64,000 bases of DNA from Halobacteriales archaeon QS_9_68_17 (GTDB lineage: Archaea > Halobacteriota > Halobacteria > Halobacteriales > Natronoarchaeaceae), in contig PXSA01000040.1 of NCBI GenBank assembly GCA_003023565.1, positions 1 to 64,000 on the forward strand, read 5' to 3'. The translations under genes were made by a program, and so were the position numbers. The notes under the pieces are model-generated. The model was not told where the DNA came from. It saw only the letters and a list, made by a program, of their open reading frames with translations, and searched no databases. Below, one piece after another: positions 14,254 to 23,635 of the stretch. How positions within the stretch are numbered: the first letter of the stretch is position 1; each line of letters opens with the position of its first letter.

Positions 14254-15339
14254 ATGAGGATACAGAGCCGGAGCCCCGCCGAGGAGGGCAAGGAGCGGGT
14301 CTCGCTGGTCCCCGAGAGCCTCGATGACCTCTGGCACCTACAGTACGTGCTGGAGCCCGGCGACCTCGTCGCGGGCGACACGACACGGCGCATCCAGCGC
14401 GACGACGACAGGATGCGCGACACCGGCGGTCAGCGCGAGCACATGCACGTCACCATCGAGGTGGACACTGTCGAGTTCGCCAAGTTCGCCAACCGGCTCC
14501 GGGTCGGCGGCGAGATCATCGACGCCTCGCGCGAGGACCAGCTCGGCTTCCACCACACGGTCAACGTGGAGGAGCGCGACGAGATCACCGTCACGAAGCG
14601 GTTCAAACCGGACCAGATGGACCGCCTCGAAGAGGCCGCCGAGGCGACCGACGCGCCCGACGTCGCCATCGCGACGGTCGAAGAGGGGGAAGCCCACATC
14701 CACACCGTCGCCCAGTACGGCACCGACGAGTACGGGTCGTTCACGGGGACGACCGGCAAGGGCGAGTACGCCCGCTCCCGCGACGAGCTGTTCGGCGATC
14801 TCACCGCCGCGCTCGGCCGCATGGACGTCGACGCGGTCATCCTCGCGGGTCCCGGCTTCACGAAGCGGGACGCGCTCGACTTCATCGAGGACGAAACGCC
14901 GGCGCTGGCCGAGAAGATCACGACCGTCGACACGAGCGCCGTCGGCGACCGCGGCGTCCACGAGGTGCTCAAACGCGGCGCGGTCGAGGACGTCCAGCAG
15001 GAGACCCGCATCGCCGCGGAGGCGGAACTTATCGACGAACTCATGCACCGCATCGGCGAGGGAGCGAAGGCCGCGTACGGCCCCGACGAGGTCGCGAAGG
15101 CCGCCGACTTCGGCGCGGCGGAGACCCTGATCGTGCTCGACGAGCGCCTCCGGAAGGAGCGCGGCGCGGTGACCGAGGACGAGGAGGGCCGCGAGTGGGA
15201 CGTGGACGTGAACGAGATCGTGACGAACGTCGAACAGCAGGGGGGCGATGTCACCGTCTTCTCCTCCGACTTCGCGCCGGGCGAACAGCTCGCCAATCTG
15301 GGCGGCATCGCGGCGCTGCTGCGGTACCGGATGGAGTGA
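14254..15339 (+). CDS. pelA: mRNA surveillance protein pelota (Dom34)
   Basis: 361 residues. aPelota enters stalled or empty ribosomal A sites with aEF1-alpha-type GTPases and splits ribosomes for rescue. Three eRF1-like domains are visible: the Sm-like N domain (1-130; '[20 protein letters not shown]', '[19 protein letters not shown]'), the central domain ('[18 protein letters not shown]'), and the C-terminal domain ('[20 protein letters not shown]', '[19 protein letters not shown]'). The GGQ motif of eRF1 is absent, as expected for pelota. A Shine-Dalgarno precedes the ATG. Linked to rqcH upstream. Confidence 0.96.
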   Translation: MRIQSRSPAEEGKERVSLVPESLDDLWHLQYVLEPGDLVAGDTTRRIQRDDDRMRDTGGQREHMHVTIEVDTVEFAKFANRLRVGGEIIDASREDQLGFHHTVNVEERDEITVTKRFKPDQMDRLEEAAEATDAPDVAIATVEEGEAHIHTVAQYGTDEYGSFTGTTGKGEYARSRDELFGDLTAALGRMDVDAVILAGPGFTKRDALDFIEDETPALAEKITTVDTSAVGDRGVHEVLKRGAVEDVQQETRIAAEAELIDELMHRIGEGAKAAYGPDEVAKAADFGAAETLIVLDERLRKERGAVTEDEEGREWDVDVNEIVTNVEQQGGDVTVFSSDFAPGEQLANLGGIAALLRYRME

Positions 15340-15578
15340 TCGGGTCGCCCGCGTTCGCGCTCGCGTGAAGGGATCCGACCCGGACAGGCCGGTGATAACC
15401 CCGATTGGTCACGTCCGGGCGGTCCCGTTCGGCGTTCGATAGTGTCCCGACCGTGAAATCAACGCTCGGCGGAACAAAACACTTCAGGGTATCGAGACGG
15501 TCCGAACCGGCTCGACACCGCCGTCCGAAGCCATCGGTGTGGACCACGGACTGACCGCACCCGTCCACCACGCCGGCG

Positions 15579-15971
15579 ATGAACGAACAACGTCAGCGGC
15601 TCCTGCGACGGACGAGACGCCGCTCCGGACTGGTCGGCGAGGACCCGCCGGAGGAGACAGACGTACAGGGGACGGCCGTCGAACCGAGCGCGTTCGTGTT
15701 CGACTGCAAGCGCCTCGGTGCGGTCCCCGACGGGGAGCGAGCGCATCGAAGAGACGAAAACGCGACTCGAGCGGGAACGGCTCGAACGCCGACAGCGGAT
15801 CGAGCGCGGCGGTATCTCCTCCGAAGAGGGCGAGCGGTTCGTCGAGACCGTCAGGGGGATCGAGCGCTCGACGCGCTGGAGGGGACCGGCTCTCCGAGCG
15901 TCGAGGAGCTGCGACGAAAGGAGACCGCCGACGCGGACCGGTTGCGGACCCTGGTCGACCGGTTGCCGTAG
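15579..15971 (+). pseudogene. DUF5788-like haloarchaeal protein with two compensating frameshifts
   Basis: The ORF-track frame is open for 130 codons, but only its ends look right: an N-terminus with 'GEDPPEETDVQGTAVEPS' and a C-terminus 'LDALEGTGSPSVEELRRKE'. The missing centre, SERIEETKTRLERERLERRQ then 'RIERGGISSEEGERFVETV', lies in another frame (about 15735-15870). Joined, the three parts resemble the haloarchaeal family annotated as DUF5788 ('VPPGERERVEEAKRNLRRER' style). Small deletions in GAGCG-type repeats at about 15735 and 15870 would explain it. As read, about 45 central residues are scrambled, so the product is probably non-functional. Sequencing error is an alternative. Confidence 0.6.
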
Positions 15972-15999
15972 CGGTGCTACGTCGTGCGCCGGTCCCCGC

Positions 16000-16797
16000 C
16001 TACCGGTTTTCGAGCGACCGCGCGCAGGACTCTTCGAACGAGCCGATGCTGTTGTCCATCAGTTCGATGAGCACCGACGCGAAGTTCGTTCCGACGCTCC
16101 AGAACGCCGTCTCCCGGTCGATACCCGGGACCTCGCCCTCGCCGAGCACCGAGAGGAGCACGCCCTCGCCGTCGACACGAACGATGCGTCCCGTGCTGGA
16201 CCCCTCCTTCTCGAACATCGGCGGCGGCGCGGTGACGACGACGTTCTCGTCGGCGGCGAAGGCCTCGCGGACCACGTCGTTGACGCTGACGACCGTCGTC
16301 GGGACCCCGTCCGCGGCGCGGTCGCGGAGCGCGGCAGCGATGTCGTCGGTGACGAGGTCGGCGTTCGGCGTGCCGAAGACGACCGACTCGTCGGCTTCGC
16401 GGACCAGTTCGACGATCCGGTCCTCGATCTGGTCGCGACCGCGGATCGTCCAGATGTCCTCCTGCTCCTCGTCGTCGTCGCTGTGTTGTTCGCGGACGGT
16501 TTCGACGTAGTCGAACGCCTGCTCCTGCTCCTGCTCGAAGCGTTCGCGGAGCGTCGACCGCGCCGCCTCGATGCTGACGGGGCGGTACCGCATCGGGTTC
16601 GACTGCTGGACTTCGATGAGTCCGCGCTCCTCGAGGCTCTCGGTCGCGCTGTACACCTGCGATCGCGGCACGTCCGCGACGCGGTGGACCTCGCGAGCGG
16701 TTCCGGCCCCGAGTTTCTGTAGGGCGATGAACACCTTCGCCTCGTAGCCGGTGAGGCCGAGGCGTTCGAGCGACTCGACCGCGTCGCCCTCGTTCAT
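16000..16797 (-). CDS. TrmB family transcriptional regulator
   Basis: 265 residues. N-terminal winged helix (LERLGLTGYEAKVFIALQKL, 'TAREVHRVADVPRSQVYSAT') of the TrmB family, followed by a helix rich in Gln/Glu and a C-terminal effector-type domain ('GRDQIEDRIVELVREADESV'). TrmB proteins regulate transporters and metabolism in archaea. Its ATG overlaps the stop codon of the RND gene (TGATG), so it is the second gene of a two-gene operon and is likely coupled in translation. The natural target is that RND gene, making an autoregulated exporter. The signal sensed is unknown. Confidence 0.9.
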   Translation of the reverse strand: MNEGDAVESLERLGLTGYEAKVFIALQKLGAGTAREVHRVADVPRSQVYSATESLEERGLIEVQQSNPMRYRPVSIEAARSTLRERFEQEQEQAFDYVETVREQHSDDDEEQEDIWTIRGRDQIEDRIVELVREADESVVFGTPNADLVTDDIAAALRDRAADGVPTTVVSVNDVVREAFAADENVVVTAPPPMFEKEGSSTGRIVRVDGEGVLLSVLGEGEVPGIDRETAFWSVGTNFASVLIELMDNSIGSFEESCARSLENR

Positions 16798-19700
16798 CAG
16801 TCCTCACCACCGTCGGTCTGGACGGGCACTTCGGCCTCGCGCCCCTCGGCACTCACGCCGTCGGGAGCGAGATAGCGCATCCAGACGACGAGCAGGCTCG
16901 GCAGGACGACGACGCTCGCGACGAACGCGTAGACGATCGTCAGTCCCGTAATGACGCCGAACTGCTGGAGCGCCGGGAAGATGGCGAGCGAGAGCACGCC
17001 GAACCCGCCGACCGTGGTCGCGGCGCTCCCGAGCAGCGCGCCGCCGGTGCCCGTCACGCTCGTGTCCATCGCCTCCCAGACGTCGTCGCTGCGCTCCAGT
17101 TCGAGGTTGAACCGTTCGCTCAGGTGGATGCTGTACGCGACCCCAAGCCCGATCGTCAGGCTGGTGATCATCCCCGTCAGGACGTTGAACGGCATCCCGA
17201 TGAGGTACATCGTCCCGAGGATCCACGAGACGGAGAGCGCGACGGGCAACAGCGTCACGACGCCGAGCGTCGCGCTCCCCTCGGTGATCCGGTACGCGAC
17301 CATCAGGAACGCGAACACCGCCGCGAGGGTGATCAGCAAGCTCTCGATCACGGTGTCCAGTAGCTGTCCCTGCACGATCTCGTTGACGATGGGGCTCCCG
17401 GTCGCGGTCGCCGTCCAGCGACCGCTCTCCCCGTCGTCGTCGACCGCGGCCGCGGCCGACCGCATCCTCTCGGTCGTCTCGGCGGTCGTCAGACCGCCCC
17501 GGACCGACACCTCGACCTGCACCGCGCGGTACTCGCCGCCGTCGCGGTGGACCACCGTCGAGGCCTGCTCCGGCGCAACCTCGTACAGCGTGTCGTACAC
17601 CGCGGTGAGGTTCTCGTCGGGGATCCCGTCGCCGTCGGTGTCCGTCTCGTCGACGACGGCGGCCATCGTGTCGTTCCGTTCGGCGACGCCGCTGATGACG
17701 GAGTTGGGGCTCGTCACCGAGGGATCGCCGCCGGAGGTGACGAACGCCACCTCGTTCTCGGACACGCTCTCTTCCGCGCGGTCGACGCGTTCGAGCGTTT
17801 CGGGGTGCGTGACGTTCCCCTCTATCAGCACGTTGGCGGCCTGGTCCTCGCGCTGGAAGTTGTCGTTGATGTACTCCAGGTTCTGCTTGACGGAGTACTC
17901 ACCGGGCTGGAACGGCTCCGGCAGGTCGTACATGTAGTCCGGCGGGTCGTCCGCGATGAAGTCCTCGTCAGAGAAGCTGGTGTCGACCTGCGTCGCGCCG
18001 TACGCGCCGGCGACGCTGACCGAGAGCGCCAGCACGATGACGACGGTCGGTGCGACCTTCGCGGCGGACGACCCGACGGCGAGTACCTGACTGAAGCGGC
18101 CGCCGCCGGTCCCGAACGCCCGCTTCTTCCGGTCGAGGCCCCGGCGTTCGAGGAAGCCGTCGAGTTCGACCTTCAGCGCGGGGACGAACGCGCCGAACAC
18201 GACCAGGGCGACGGCGATACCGAACGAACTCACGACGCCGAAGTCCTGAATGGGACCGAGGGGACTGGTGAGGTTCGACAGGAACCCGATGACGGTCGTC
18301 GCCGTCACCCAGACGAGGGCGATGCCGACGCCGGCGAGCGCGGCGCGCATCGACCCCCGGACGCTCTCCCCGCCGACCGCGTCGCCCTCCCGGCGCTGCT
18401 CGCGGTGGCGCATGAAGATGTGGATCGCGTAGTCGATGGAGAGCCCGATGAGCAGGACGGGCACCGCGATCATGATCTGGTTGAACGTGATGTCGACCCA
18501 GCCCATGAACCCGAACGTCCAGACGAGGACGGTGAAGATGCCGACGAACCCGAGGACGATGTCGAGCAGGTCACGGTACGCGACCAGCAGCGTCACGAGG
18601 ACGAAAAGCAGCGCCAGCGGGCCGACGATGGCGATGCTGTCGCTCATCGACTGGTCGGTCTCCTGGCTGATGATGCCGAAGCCGAAGATGACGTGCTCCT
18701 CGTCACTGCCGCCCGAGCGCTTCGCGAGCTCCTGGATCCGCAACTGCGTCCGGGAGAGGTCCTCCGAGACCGCTCCGGGGGCCGCGGCGTCCGACTGAGT
18801 CGACTGGAACACGACCGTCATCCGGGCGTCGGCCGTGGTCGACCCCGGTTCGTAGCTCGCCGACATGAAGCCGATCGGGCCGTTCCCGCCGCCCTCACCG
18901 TCGGAGAGGAGGGTCTCGACGACCGCCTCGACTTCGGAGGCGTTCATCCCCTCCAGTTGGCTCTCCTGCTCGTCGAGCGGCGGCAGTTCCCCCGCCTGAA
19001 CGTCTTCGTTCAGGTCGCGGAGGTCCTCGCCTTTCTCCCGGACCTCCTGCTGCCGTTGTTCGAGTTCAGCCGAGCGGTCCTGCAGCGCCGCGTACTCCTC
19101 GCTGAGGACGCTCTCGTTGCCCGGTCCGGCGTAGGTCGCGAGGGCGTACGCCGCCTGACGCTCCCGTTCGGACTCGGCTTCGCGAACCATCCGCGAGGCC
19201 CGCTCGAACGTCGCAGCGTCGTCGTCGGTGAGGGTCACCGGCGTGTCCGCGTCGACGCGCTCGAACACCGCGCTCTGGTTGGCCTCGGGGTCCCGTTCGA
19301 CGGTCCCCAGTCCGCGCCGGAGGGCGTCGGTGGTCTCGTTCAGCGCCTCCTGGCGCGCCCGGAGGTCCGCGTAGTCCTCCCGGAGGCTCTCGTTCATCGC
19401 CTCGAACTCCCGCCGTTCCTCCCGGAGCATCCCGAAGGCGGCGACGTAGTTCGACACGCCGACGATCGGGTTCTCGTCGTCGAGCGAGGCGTTTATCGAC
19501 TCGTTCTCCCGGAAGGACTGCTGAAGCCGAACCGACCGTAGCAGCGACGCCTTCGAGAGGACGTTACCGCTCTCGTTCCGGACGATCACCTGTACGGTCG
19601 TCGTGTTCTCGCGCCCGGACGTGAAGTTCGTCTCGATGTACTCCTGTTTCGCTTCCTCGACCGACCCGGTCTCGAACTGGTCCAGCGAGGACGACTGTTC

Positions 19701-19808
19701 GACCATCCCCGCGCCGCTTCCGACGACCATCGTCAGCACGAGCATCGCCGCGATCACTGTCTTCGTGTGGCCCGTGACCGCCGCGGTAAGGCGATCAATG
19801 ATGCTCAC
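16797..19808 (-). CDS. RND superfamily exporter (MMPL/HpnN-like)
   Basis: 1003 residues with the two-fold RND plan: helix at 13-37, a large extracytoplasmic domain (about 40-380, with long coiled coils rich in Glu/Arg), a bundle of membrane helices, then the second repeat with a smaller outer domain and another bundle. Motifs include 'GLSIDYAIHIFMRHREQRRE' and 'GLGVAYSIHLSERFNLELER' at equivalent places in the two halves. 'IDTDGDGIPDENL' resembles a Ca-binding-like loop (TDTDGDGIPDE). Members move hydrophobic compounds or lipids by proton or Na+ gradients. The gene is coupled to a downstream TrmB regulator, and a palindrome abuts its promoter. Confidence 0.92.
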   Translation of the reverse strand: MSIIDRLTAAVTGHTKTVIAAMLVLTMVVGSGAGMVEQSSSLDQFETGSVEEAKQEYIETNFTSGRENTTTVQVIVRNESGNVLSKASLLRSVRLQQSFRENESINASLDDENPIVGVSNYVAAFGMLREERREFEAMNESLREDYADLRARQEALNETTDALRRGLGTVERDPEANQSAVFERVDADTPVTLTDDDAATFERASRMVREAESERERQAAYALATYAGPGNESVLSEEYAALQDRSAELEQRQQEVREKGEDLRDLNEDVQAGELPPLDEQESQLEGMNASEVEAVVETLLSDGEGGGNGPIGFMSASYEPGSTTADARMTVVFQSTQSDAAAPGAVSEDLSRTQLRIQELAKRSGGSDEEHVIFGFGIISQETDQSMSDSIAIVGPLALLFVLVTLLVAYRDLLDIVLGFVGIFTVLVWTFGFMGWVDITFNQIMIAVPVLLIGLSIDYAIHIFMRHREQRREGDAVGGESVRGSMRAALAGVGIALVWVTATTVIGFLSNLTSPLGPIQDFGVVSSFGIAVALVVFGAFVPALKVELDGFLERRGLDRKKRAFGTGGGRFSQVLAVGSSAAKVAPTVVIVLALSVSVAGAYGATQVDTSFSDEDFIADDPPDYMYDLPEPFQPGEYSVKQNLEYINDNFQREDQAANVLIEGNVTHPETLERVDRAEESVSENEVAFVTSGGDPSVTSPNSVISGVAERNDTMAAVVDETDTDGDGIPDENLTAVYDTLYEVAPEQASTVVHRDGGEYRAVQVEVSVRGGLTTAETTERMRSAAAAVDDDGESGRWTATATGSPIVNEIVQGQLLDTVIESLLITLAAVFAFLMVAYRITEGSATLGVVTLLPVALSVSWILGTMYLIGMPFNVLTGMITSLTIGLGVAYSIHLSERFNLELERSDDVWEAMDTSVTGTGGALLGSAATTVGGFGVLSLAIFPALQQFGVITGLTIVYAFVASVVVLPSLLVVWMRYLAPDGVSAEGREAEVPVQTDGGED

Positions 19809-19840
19809 GACCGGTCACCTCCGTCACTGACGGTGTTGGT

Positions 19841-19852
19841 GTATATCTCATA
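19841..19852 (-). promoter_or_regulatory. TATA-like element of the RND-trmB operon
   Basis: Minus-strand 'tatgagatatac' 33-44 bases upstream of the RND start codon, the only AT-rich element there. Confidence 0.5.
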
Positions 19853-19854
19853 CG

Positions 19855-19867
19855 ACAACTCTGTTGT
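19855..19867. promoter_or_regulatory. operator candidate of the RND-trmB operon
   Basis: ACAAC-tct-GTTGT, a short perfect inverted repeat directly upstream of the TATA-like element. Likely site for the co-encoded TrmB protein or another regulator; inference from position. Confidence 0.4.
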
Positions 19868-19941
19868 TATGGCTCTACTAACAGTATCTCGGTCTTAAGG
19901 GTGATGGTTCCGCCTCCGACGGCGAGGAAGTACCCTACCGG

Positions 19942-20676
19942 CTACTCGATCCGGAGCGTCGTGAGGTCGGAGGCGATCCGTACGTCGCCGTCGTAGCCCC
20001 TTTTCACGGCCTCGATCATCTCCTCGTGGTTGCCCTCCGCGTGCGGGTAGAAGTGGGTGAGGTAGACGCGACCGGTCTCCGCGCCGGCGAGGGCCTCGCC
20101 CAGTTGCGAGGGCGTGGGGTGGTTCGACACGTCGACGCCGTCCGGGAACGAGCAGTCGTGCGCCAGCACGGCCGCGCCGTCGGCGAAGTTCGCGAGGCCC
20201 GCGAACGCCTCGGAGTCGCCGCTGAAGACGAACGCGTCGCCGAACCGGTAGGCGAGACAGGGCATCGAGTGGCGCGTCTCGTAGCCCTCGACGTCGAACC
20301 CGGCGACGGTGAACTCCCGCGCCCCGACCTCGCGGATCCGGAGGTCGACCTTCCCCTGCAGGTAGTCGTGAACGTCGAGCAGGTCGTCGACCAGCGCCTT
20401 CGTCCCGGTCGGGCCGGCGACCGCCAGGTGTTTCTCGCCGGCGAGCCAGCGCGCCTTCAACAGCGGGAGCAGGTCGGCGACGTGGTCGAGGTGGTGGTGC
20501 GTGAGCAGCACCGTCGAGACGCCCTCGTAGCCGGCGTCGGTCCGCGCGAGGCGGTTGAGGACGCCGCTCCCGCAGTCGACCAGCAGTCGCCGGTCGCCGT
20601 CTTCGAGGAGGATGCCGGTCTGTGCCCGCTCGCCCGTCGGCATCGCGCTCCCCGTTCCGAGAAAGGTCACGTGCAT
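19942..20676 (-). CDS. MBL-fold hydrolase, ribonuclease Z-like
   Basis: 244 residues from MHVTFLGTGSAMPTGERAQT. The ORF-track version starts 172 residues further upstream, inside the antisense of the helicase gene, and is rejected. The metal-binding motif is 'VLLTHHHLDHVADLLPLL', with 'RHSMPCLAYRF', 'FSGDSEA', 'LAHDCSFPD' and a final His in 'VYLTHFYPH'. These resemble RNase Z/phosphodiesterase family enzymes, but the exosite arm of true tRNase Z is not evident. The role may be tRNA 3' processing or a phosphodiesterase. It is divergent from the Lhr-type helicase gene with 150 bases between. Confidence 0.85.
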   Translation of the reverse strand: MHVTFLGTGSAMPTGERAQTGILLEDGDRRLLVDCGSGVLNRLARTDAGYEGVSTVLLTHHHLDHVADLLPLLKARWLAGEKHLAVAGPTGTKALVDDLLDVHDYLQGKVDLRIREVGAREFTVAGFDVEGYETRHSMPCLAYRFGDAFVFSGDSEAFAGLANFADGAAVLAHDCSFPDGVDVSNHPTPSQLGEALAGAETGRVYLTHFYPHAEGNHEEMIEAVKRGYDGDVRIASDLTTLRIE

Positions 20677-20826
20677 GCCCGTCCCTGCGGGGAGACGGCC
20701 GAAAAGCGTTGCGTCGTCCGCGGCCGCGGTCCCACTACCGACCCCCATCGCGGCCGGCGACGCGCTGCGTTTCACTTTCGCTTCGCCTTCCAAACCCTCT
20801 TGCCCGCCGGGACCCTGGTACCGCTG

Positions 20827-23583
20827 ATGGATGAGAACGGGGTGCCGGTCGACGAGCGCGATCCGCCGTTCGACCCCGACGACGCGACGATCACGGACGG
20901 GGACGTCCTCGAACTGCTGGAACCCGCCGTGCGGGAGTGGTGGGTCGAGGAGTTCGGCGAGTTCGTCCCCGAGAACGACGGCTTCTTCACGCCGCCGCAG
21001 GAGGGGGCGATCCCCCTCGTCCACGAGGGGACGAACGCGCTCATCGCCGCGCCGACGGGGAGCGGGAAAACTCTCGCATCTTTTACATCTATTATCAACG
21101 AGCTGTTCCGCCGCGAGAAGGCGGAGGGACTGGAGAACTCCGTCTACTGCCTTTACGTCTCGCCGCTGAAGTCGCTCGCGAACGACATCCACCGGAACCT
21201 GGAGGTGCCGTTAGACGGCATCACCGGGATCATGGAGGATCGCGACGAGTCGGTCGACGAGGTTCGCCACGCCATCCGGCACGGCGACACCAGCGACAGC
21301 GAGCGCCAGAAGATGCTGCGGGAGACGCCGCACATCCTCAACACGACGCCGGAGACGCTGGCGATCCTGCTCAACTCGCCGAAGTTCCGCGAGAAGCTCC
21401 GCACCGTCGAGTACGTCGTCGTCGACGAGATACATTCGATCGCCGACGGCAAGCGCGGGACGCACCTCTCGGTCAGCCTCGAACGCCTCGAACGGATCGC
21501 CGACTCGTCGCCGACCCGGATCGGCTGTTCCGCGACGATCGAACCGCTCTCGGACGTGGCGGAGTTCCTCGTCGGGCAGGACGACCCCGGCGGCACTCAC
21601 AGGGACTACGAGATAGTCGACGCCCGCTTCGCCCGGGAGTTCGACATCGAACTCCACTGCCCCACGGACGACCTCATCAACACGCCGCGGGAGGTGGTCC
21701 AGAGCCGCTTCTACGACGAACTGCACGACCTGATACGGGACAACACGAACACGCTCGTGTTCACGAACACGCGCTCGGGCGCGGAGCGGGTCCTCCAGAA
21801 CCTCCGCGAGCGCTTCGACGCCTACGACGAGGGCAACTCCGGGTGTCACCACGGCAGCCTCTCGAAGGAGGCCCGGCAGGACATCGAGGGGCGGCTGAAA
21901 GACGGGACGCTCGACGTGGTCACCTCCTCGACCAGCCTCGAACTCGGCATCGACATGCCCCACGTCGACATGGTGGTGCAGGTCGGATCGCCGAAAAGCG
22001 TCGCCGCCCTGCTCCAGCGGGTCGGTCGCGCGGGCCACCGCGTCGGCCAGACCGTGACGGGCCGCGTGGTCGCGCTCGACCGCGACGAACTCGTCGAGTG
22101 CGCGGTCATGCTGAAGAAGGCCGAGGAGGGGTTCGTCGACAGCGTCTCGATCCCGGAGAACGCGCAGGACGTCGCCACCCAGCACGTCTACGGCATGGCG
22201 ATAAACGAGGTGATGCCGGAGCCGGAACTCCGCGGCGTGCTTCAGCGCGCCTACCCGTACCGGAACTACGGCGAGGACCGGTGGGAACAGCTCATGCGCT
22301 ACCTGACGGCCGACTACGAGGGGCTGGAGGACAAGAACGTCTACGCGAAGGTCTGGCGCGACGAGAACGACCCACCGGACGGCGAGCACCACTACGAGGA
22401 CTTCCCGGTCGGCGAGTTGCTGATCGGTAAACGGGGCCGCCTCGCCCGCGTCATCTACATGACGAACATCGGCACCATCCCGGACTCGTTCACCTGCGAC
22501 GTGTACACCCGCGGGAGCAACGAGTGGGTCGGCAACTTGGACGAGAACTACCTCGACACGCTGGAGAAAGGCGACGTGTTCGTCCTCGGCGGCCGGAACT
22601 TCCAGTTCAGCTACCGCCGCGGGTCGAAGGTGTACGTCGACCGGACGAGCGCGCGCCCGACCGTCCCCTCATGGTTCTCCGAGCGCCTGCCGCTGTCGTA
22701 CGACCTGGGCAGGGAGATACTGGCGTTCCAGGGCGAACTCGTCGAGCGCCTCGAAGCCGGCGGCGCGCCCGCCGTGCGGCGCTGGCTCCGGGAGTACCCG
22801 CTGGACGACGACAGCGTGCGGGCCATCGCCCGGATGTTCGACCAGCAGACCCGCTACGCAGGCCCCGAGAGCGTCAGCACGGGCGAGCGCATCGCGGTCG
22901 AGGAGGAGAAGGACCGCGACGAGTACGAGCGCCACTACTACGTCCACTCCAACTACGGCCGGCGGTTCAACGACGGCCTCTCGCGGGTGCTCGCCTACCG
23001 GTGTGCGCAGGAGACCAACGCCAACGTCTCCGTCGCCGTCGCGGACAACGGCTTCACGCTCTCGATGCCGCTCAACCGGAAAGTCGACGTGGCGGGCGTC
23101 CTGCGCGACCTGAACGCGGGCGACGTGCGCTCGCTCCTGCGCGAGAGCATCGGGGACACCGAACTGCTCCAGCGGTACTTCCGGATCAACGCGACGCGCT
23201 CGCTGATGATCCTGAAGCGGTACAAGGGGTACGAGAAGTCCGCGCAGGAACAGCAGGTCTCCAGCGAGATGCTGCTCGGCTTCGCGGAGGACCTCGACGA
23301 CTTCGCCGTCATCGAGGAGACGTACCGCGAGATCCTGGAGGACAAACTGAACGTCGCCGGCATCGAGGAGGTGGTCGCGGCCATCGGCGCGGGCGAGGTG
23401 ACGGTCGCCGAGCGGACGGTCGCGTCGCCGTCGCCGCGCGCGTTCGGCCTCGCGACGCTGATGGCCAGCGACGTGGTGCTCGCCGACGACGAGAGCGCCG
23501 CGCTGCAGGCGTTCCACGAGCGCGTCGTCGACGCCATCGGCGACGAGGTGGAGACGACGAGCGTCCTCGCGGGCGACGAGTGA
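20827..23583 (+). CDS. Lhr-type superfamily 2 DNA/RNA helicase
   Basis: 918 residues from MDENGVPVDERDPPF. The upstream part of the ORF-track entry is antisense of the MBL gene. Motifs: Walker A APTGSGKT at about 75-82, 'YVSPLKSLANDIHRN' (Ia), VVVDEIHSIADGKRG at about 200, 'IGCSATIEPL' (III), and QRVGRAGHRVGQ at about 396 (VI). The DEIH box, the length and the C-terminal winged-helix/Lhr-core region ('FPVGELLIGKRGRLARVIYM') place it in the Lhr-core group rather than Hel308. Such helicases act in genome maintenance or RNA metabolism. Convergent with the Dna2-like gene further downstream. Confidence 0.92.
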   Translation: MDENGVPVDERDPPFDPDDATITDGDVLELLEPAVREWWVEEFGEFVPENDGFFTPPQEGAIPLVHEGTNALIAAPTGSGKTLASFTSIINELFRREKAEGLENSVYCLYVSPLKSLANDIHRNLEVPLDGITGIMEDRDESVDEVRHAIRHGDTSDSERQKMLRETPHILNTTPETLAILLNSPKFREKLRTVEYVVVDEIHSIADGKRGTHLSVSLERLERIADSSPTRIGCSATIEPLSDVAEFLVGQDDPGGTHRDYEIVDARFAREFDIELHCPTDDLINTPREVVQSRFYDELHDLIRDNTNTLVFTNTRSGAERVLQNLRERFDAYDEGNSGCHHGSLSKEARQDIEGRLKDGTLDVVTSSTSLELGIDMPHVDMVVQVGSPKSVAALLQRVGRAGHRVGQTVTGRVVALDRDELVECAVMLKKAEEGFVDSVSIPENAQDVATQHVYGMAINEVMPEPELRGVLQRAYPYRNYGEDRWEQLMRYLTADYEGLEDKNVYAKVWRDENDPPDGEHHYEDFPVGELLIGKRGRLARVIYMTNIGTIPDSFTCDVYTRGSNEWVGNLDENYLDTLEKGDVFVLGGRNFQFSYRRGSKVYVDRTSARPTVPSWFSERLPLSYDLGREILAFQGELVERLEAGGAPAVRRWLREYPLDDDSVRAIARMFDQQTRYAGPESVSTGERIAVEEEKDRDEYERHYYVHSNYGRRFNDGLSRVLAYRCAQETNANVSVAVADNGFTLSMPLNRKVDVAGVLRDLNAGDVRSLLRESIGDTELLQRYFRINATRSLMILKRYKGYEKSAQEQQVSSEMLLGFAEDLDDFAVIEETYREILEDKLNVAGIEEVVAAIGAGEVTVAERTVASPSPRAFGLATLMASDVVLADDESAALQAFHERVVDAIGDEVETTSVLAGDE

Positions 23584-23635
23584 ACGGCCGCCGCCCGCGA
23601 CCGACTTCTAAATGGCTCGCGCCCCTTGGGAGCGT

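Noticed and set aside
17547-19541. 664-codon plus-strand ORF opposite the RND gene
   Set aside because: Its composition (His, Arg, Val, Glu in runs) is the mirror image of haloarchaeal codons; the minus strand encodes a clear RND transporter.
20026-20826. 5' extension of the helicase ORF
   Set aside because: It is antisense to the MBL hydrolase and has no homology; the helicase begins at MDENG after the intergenic gap.
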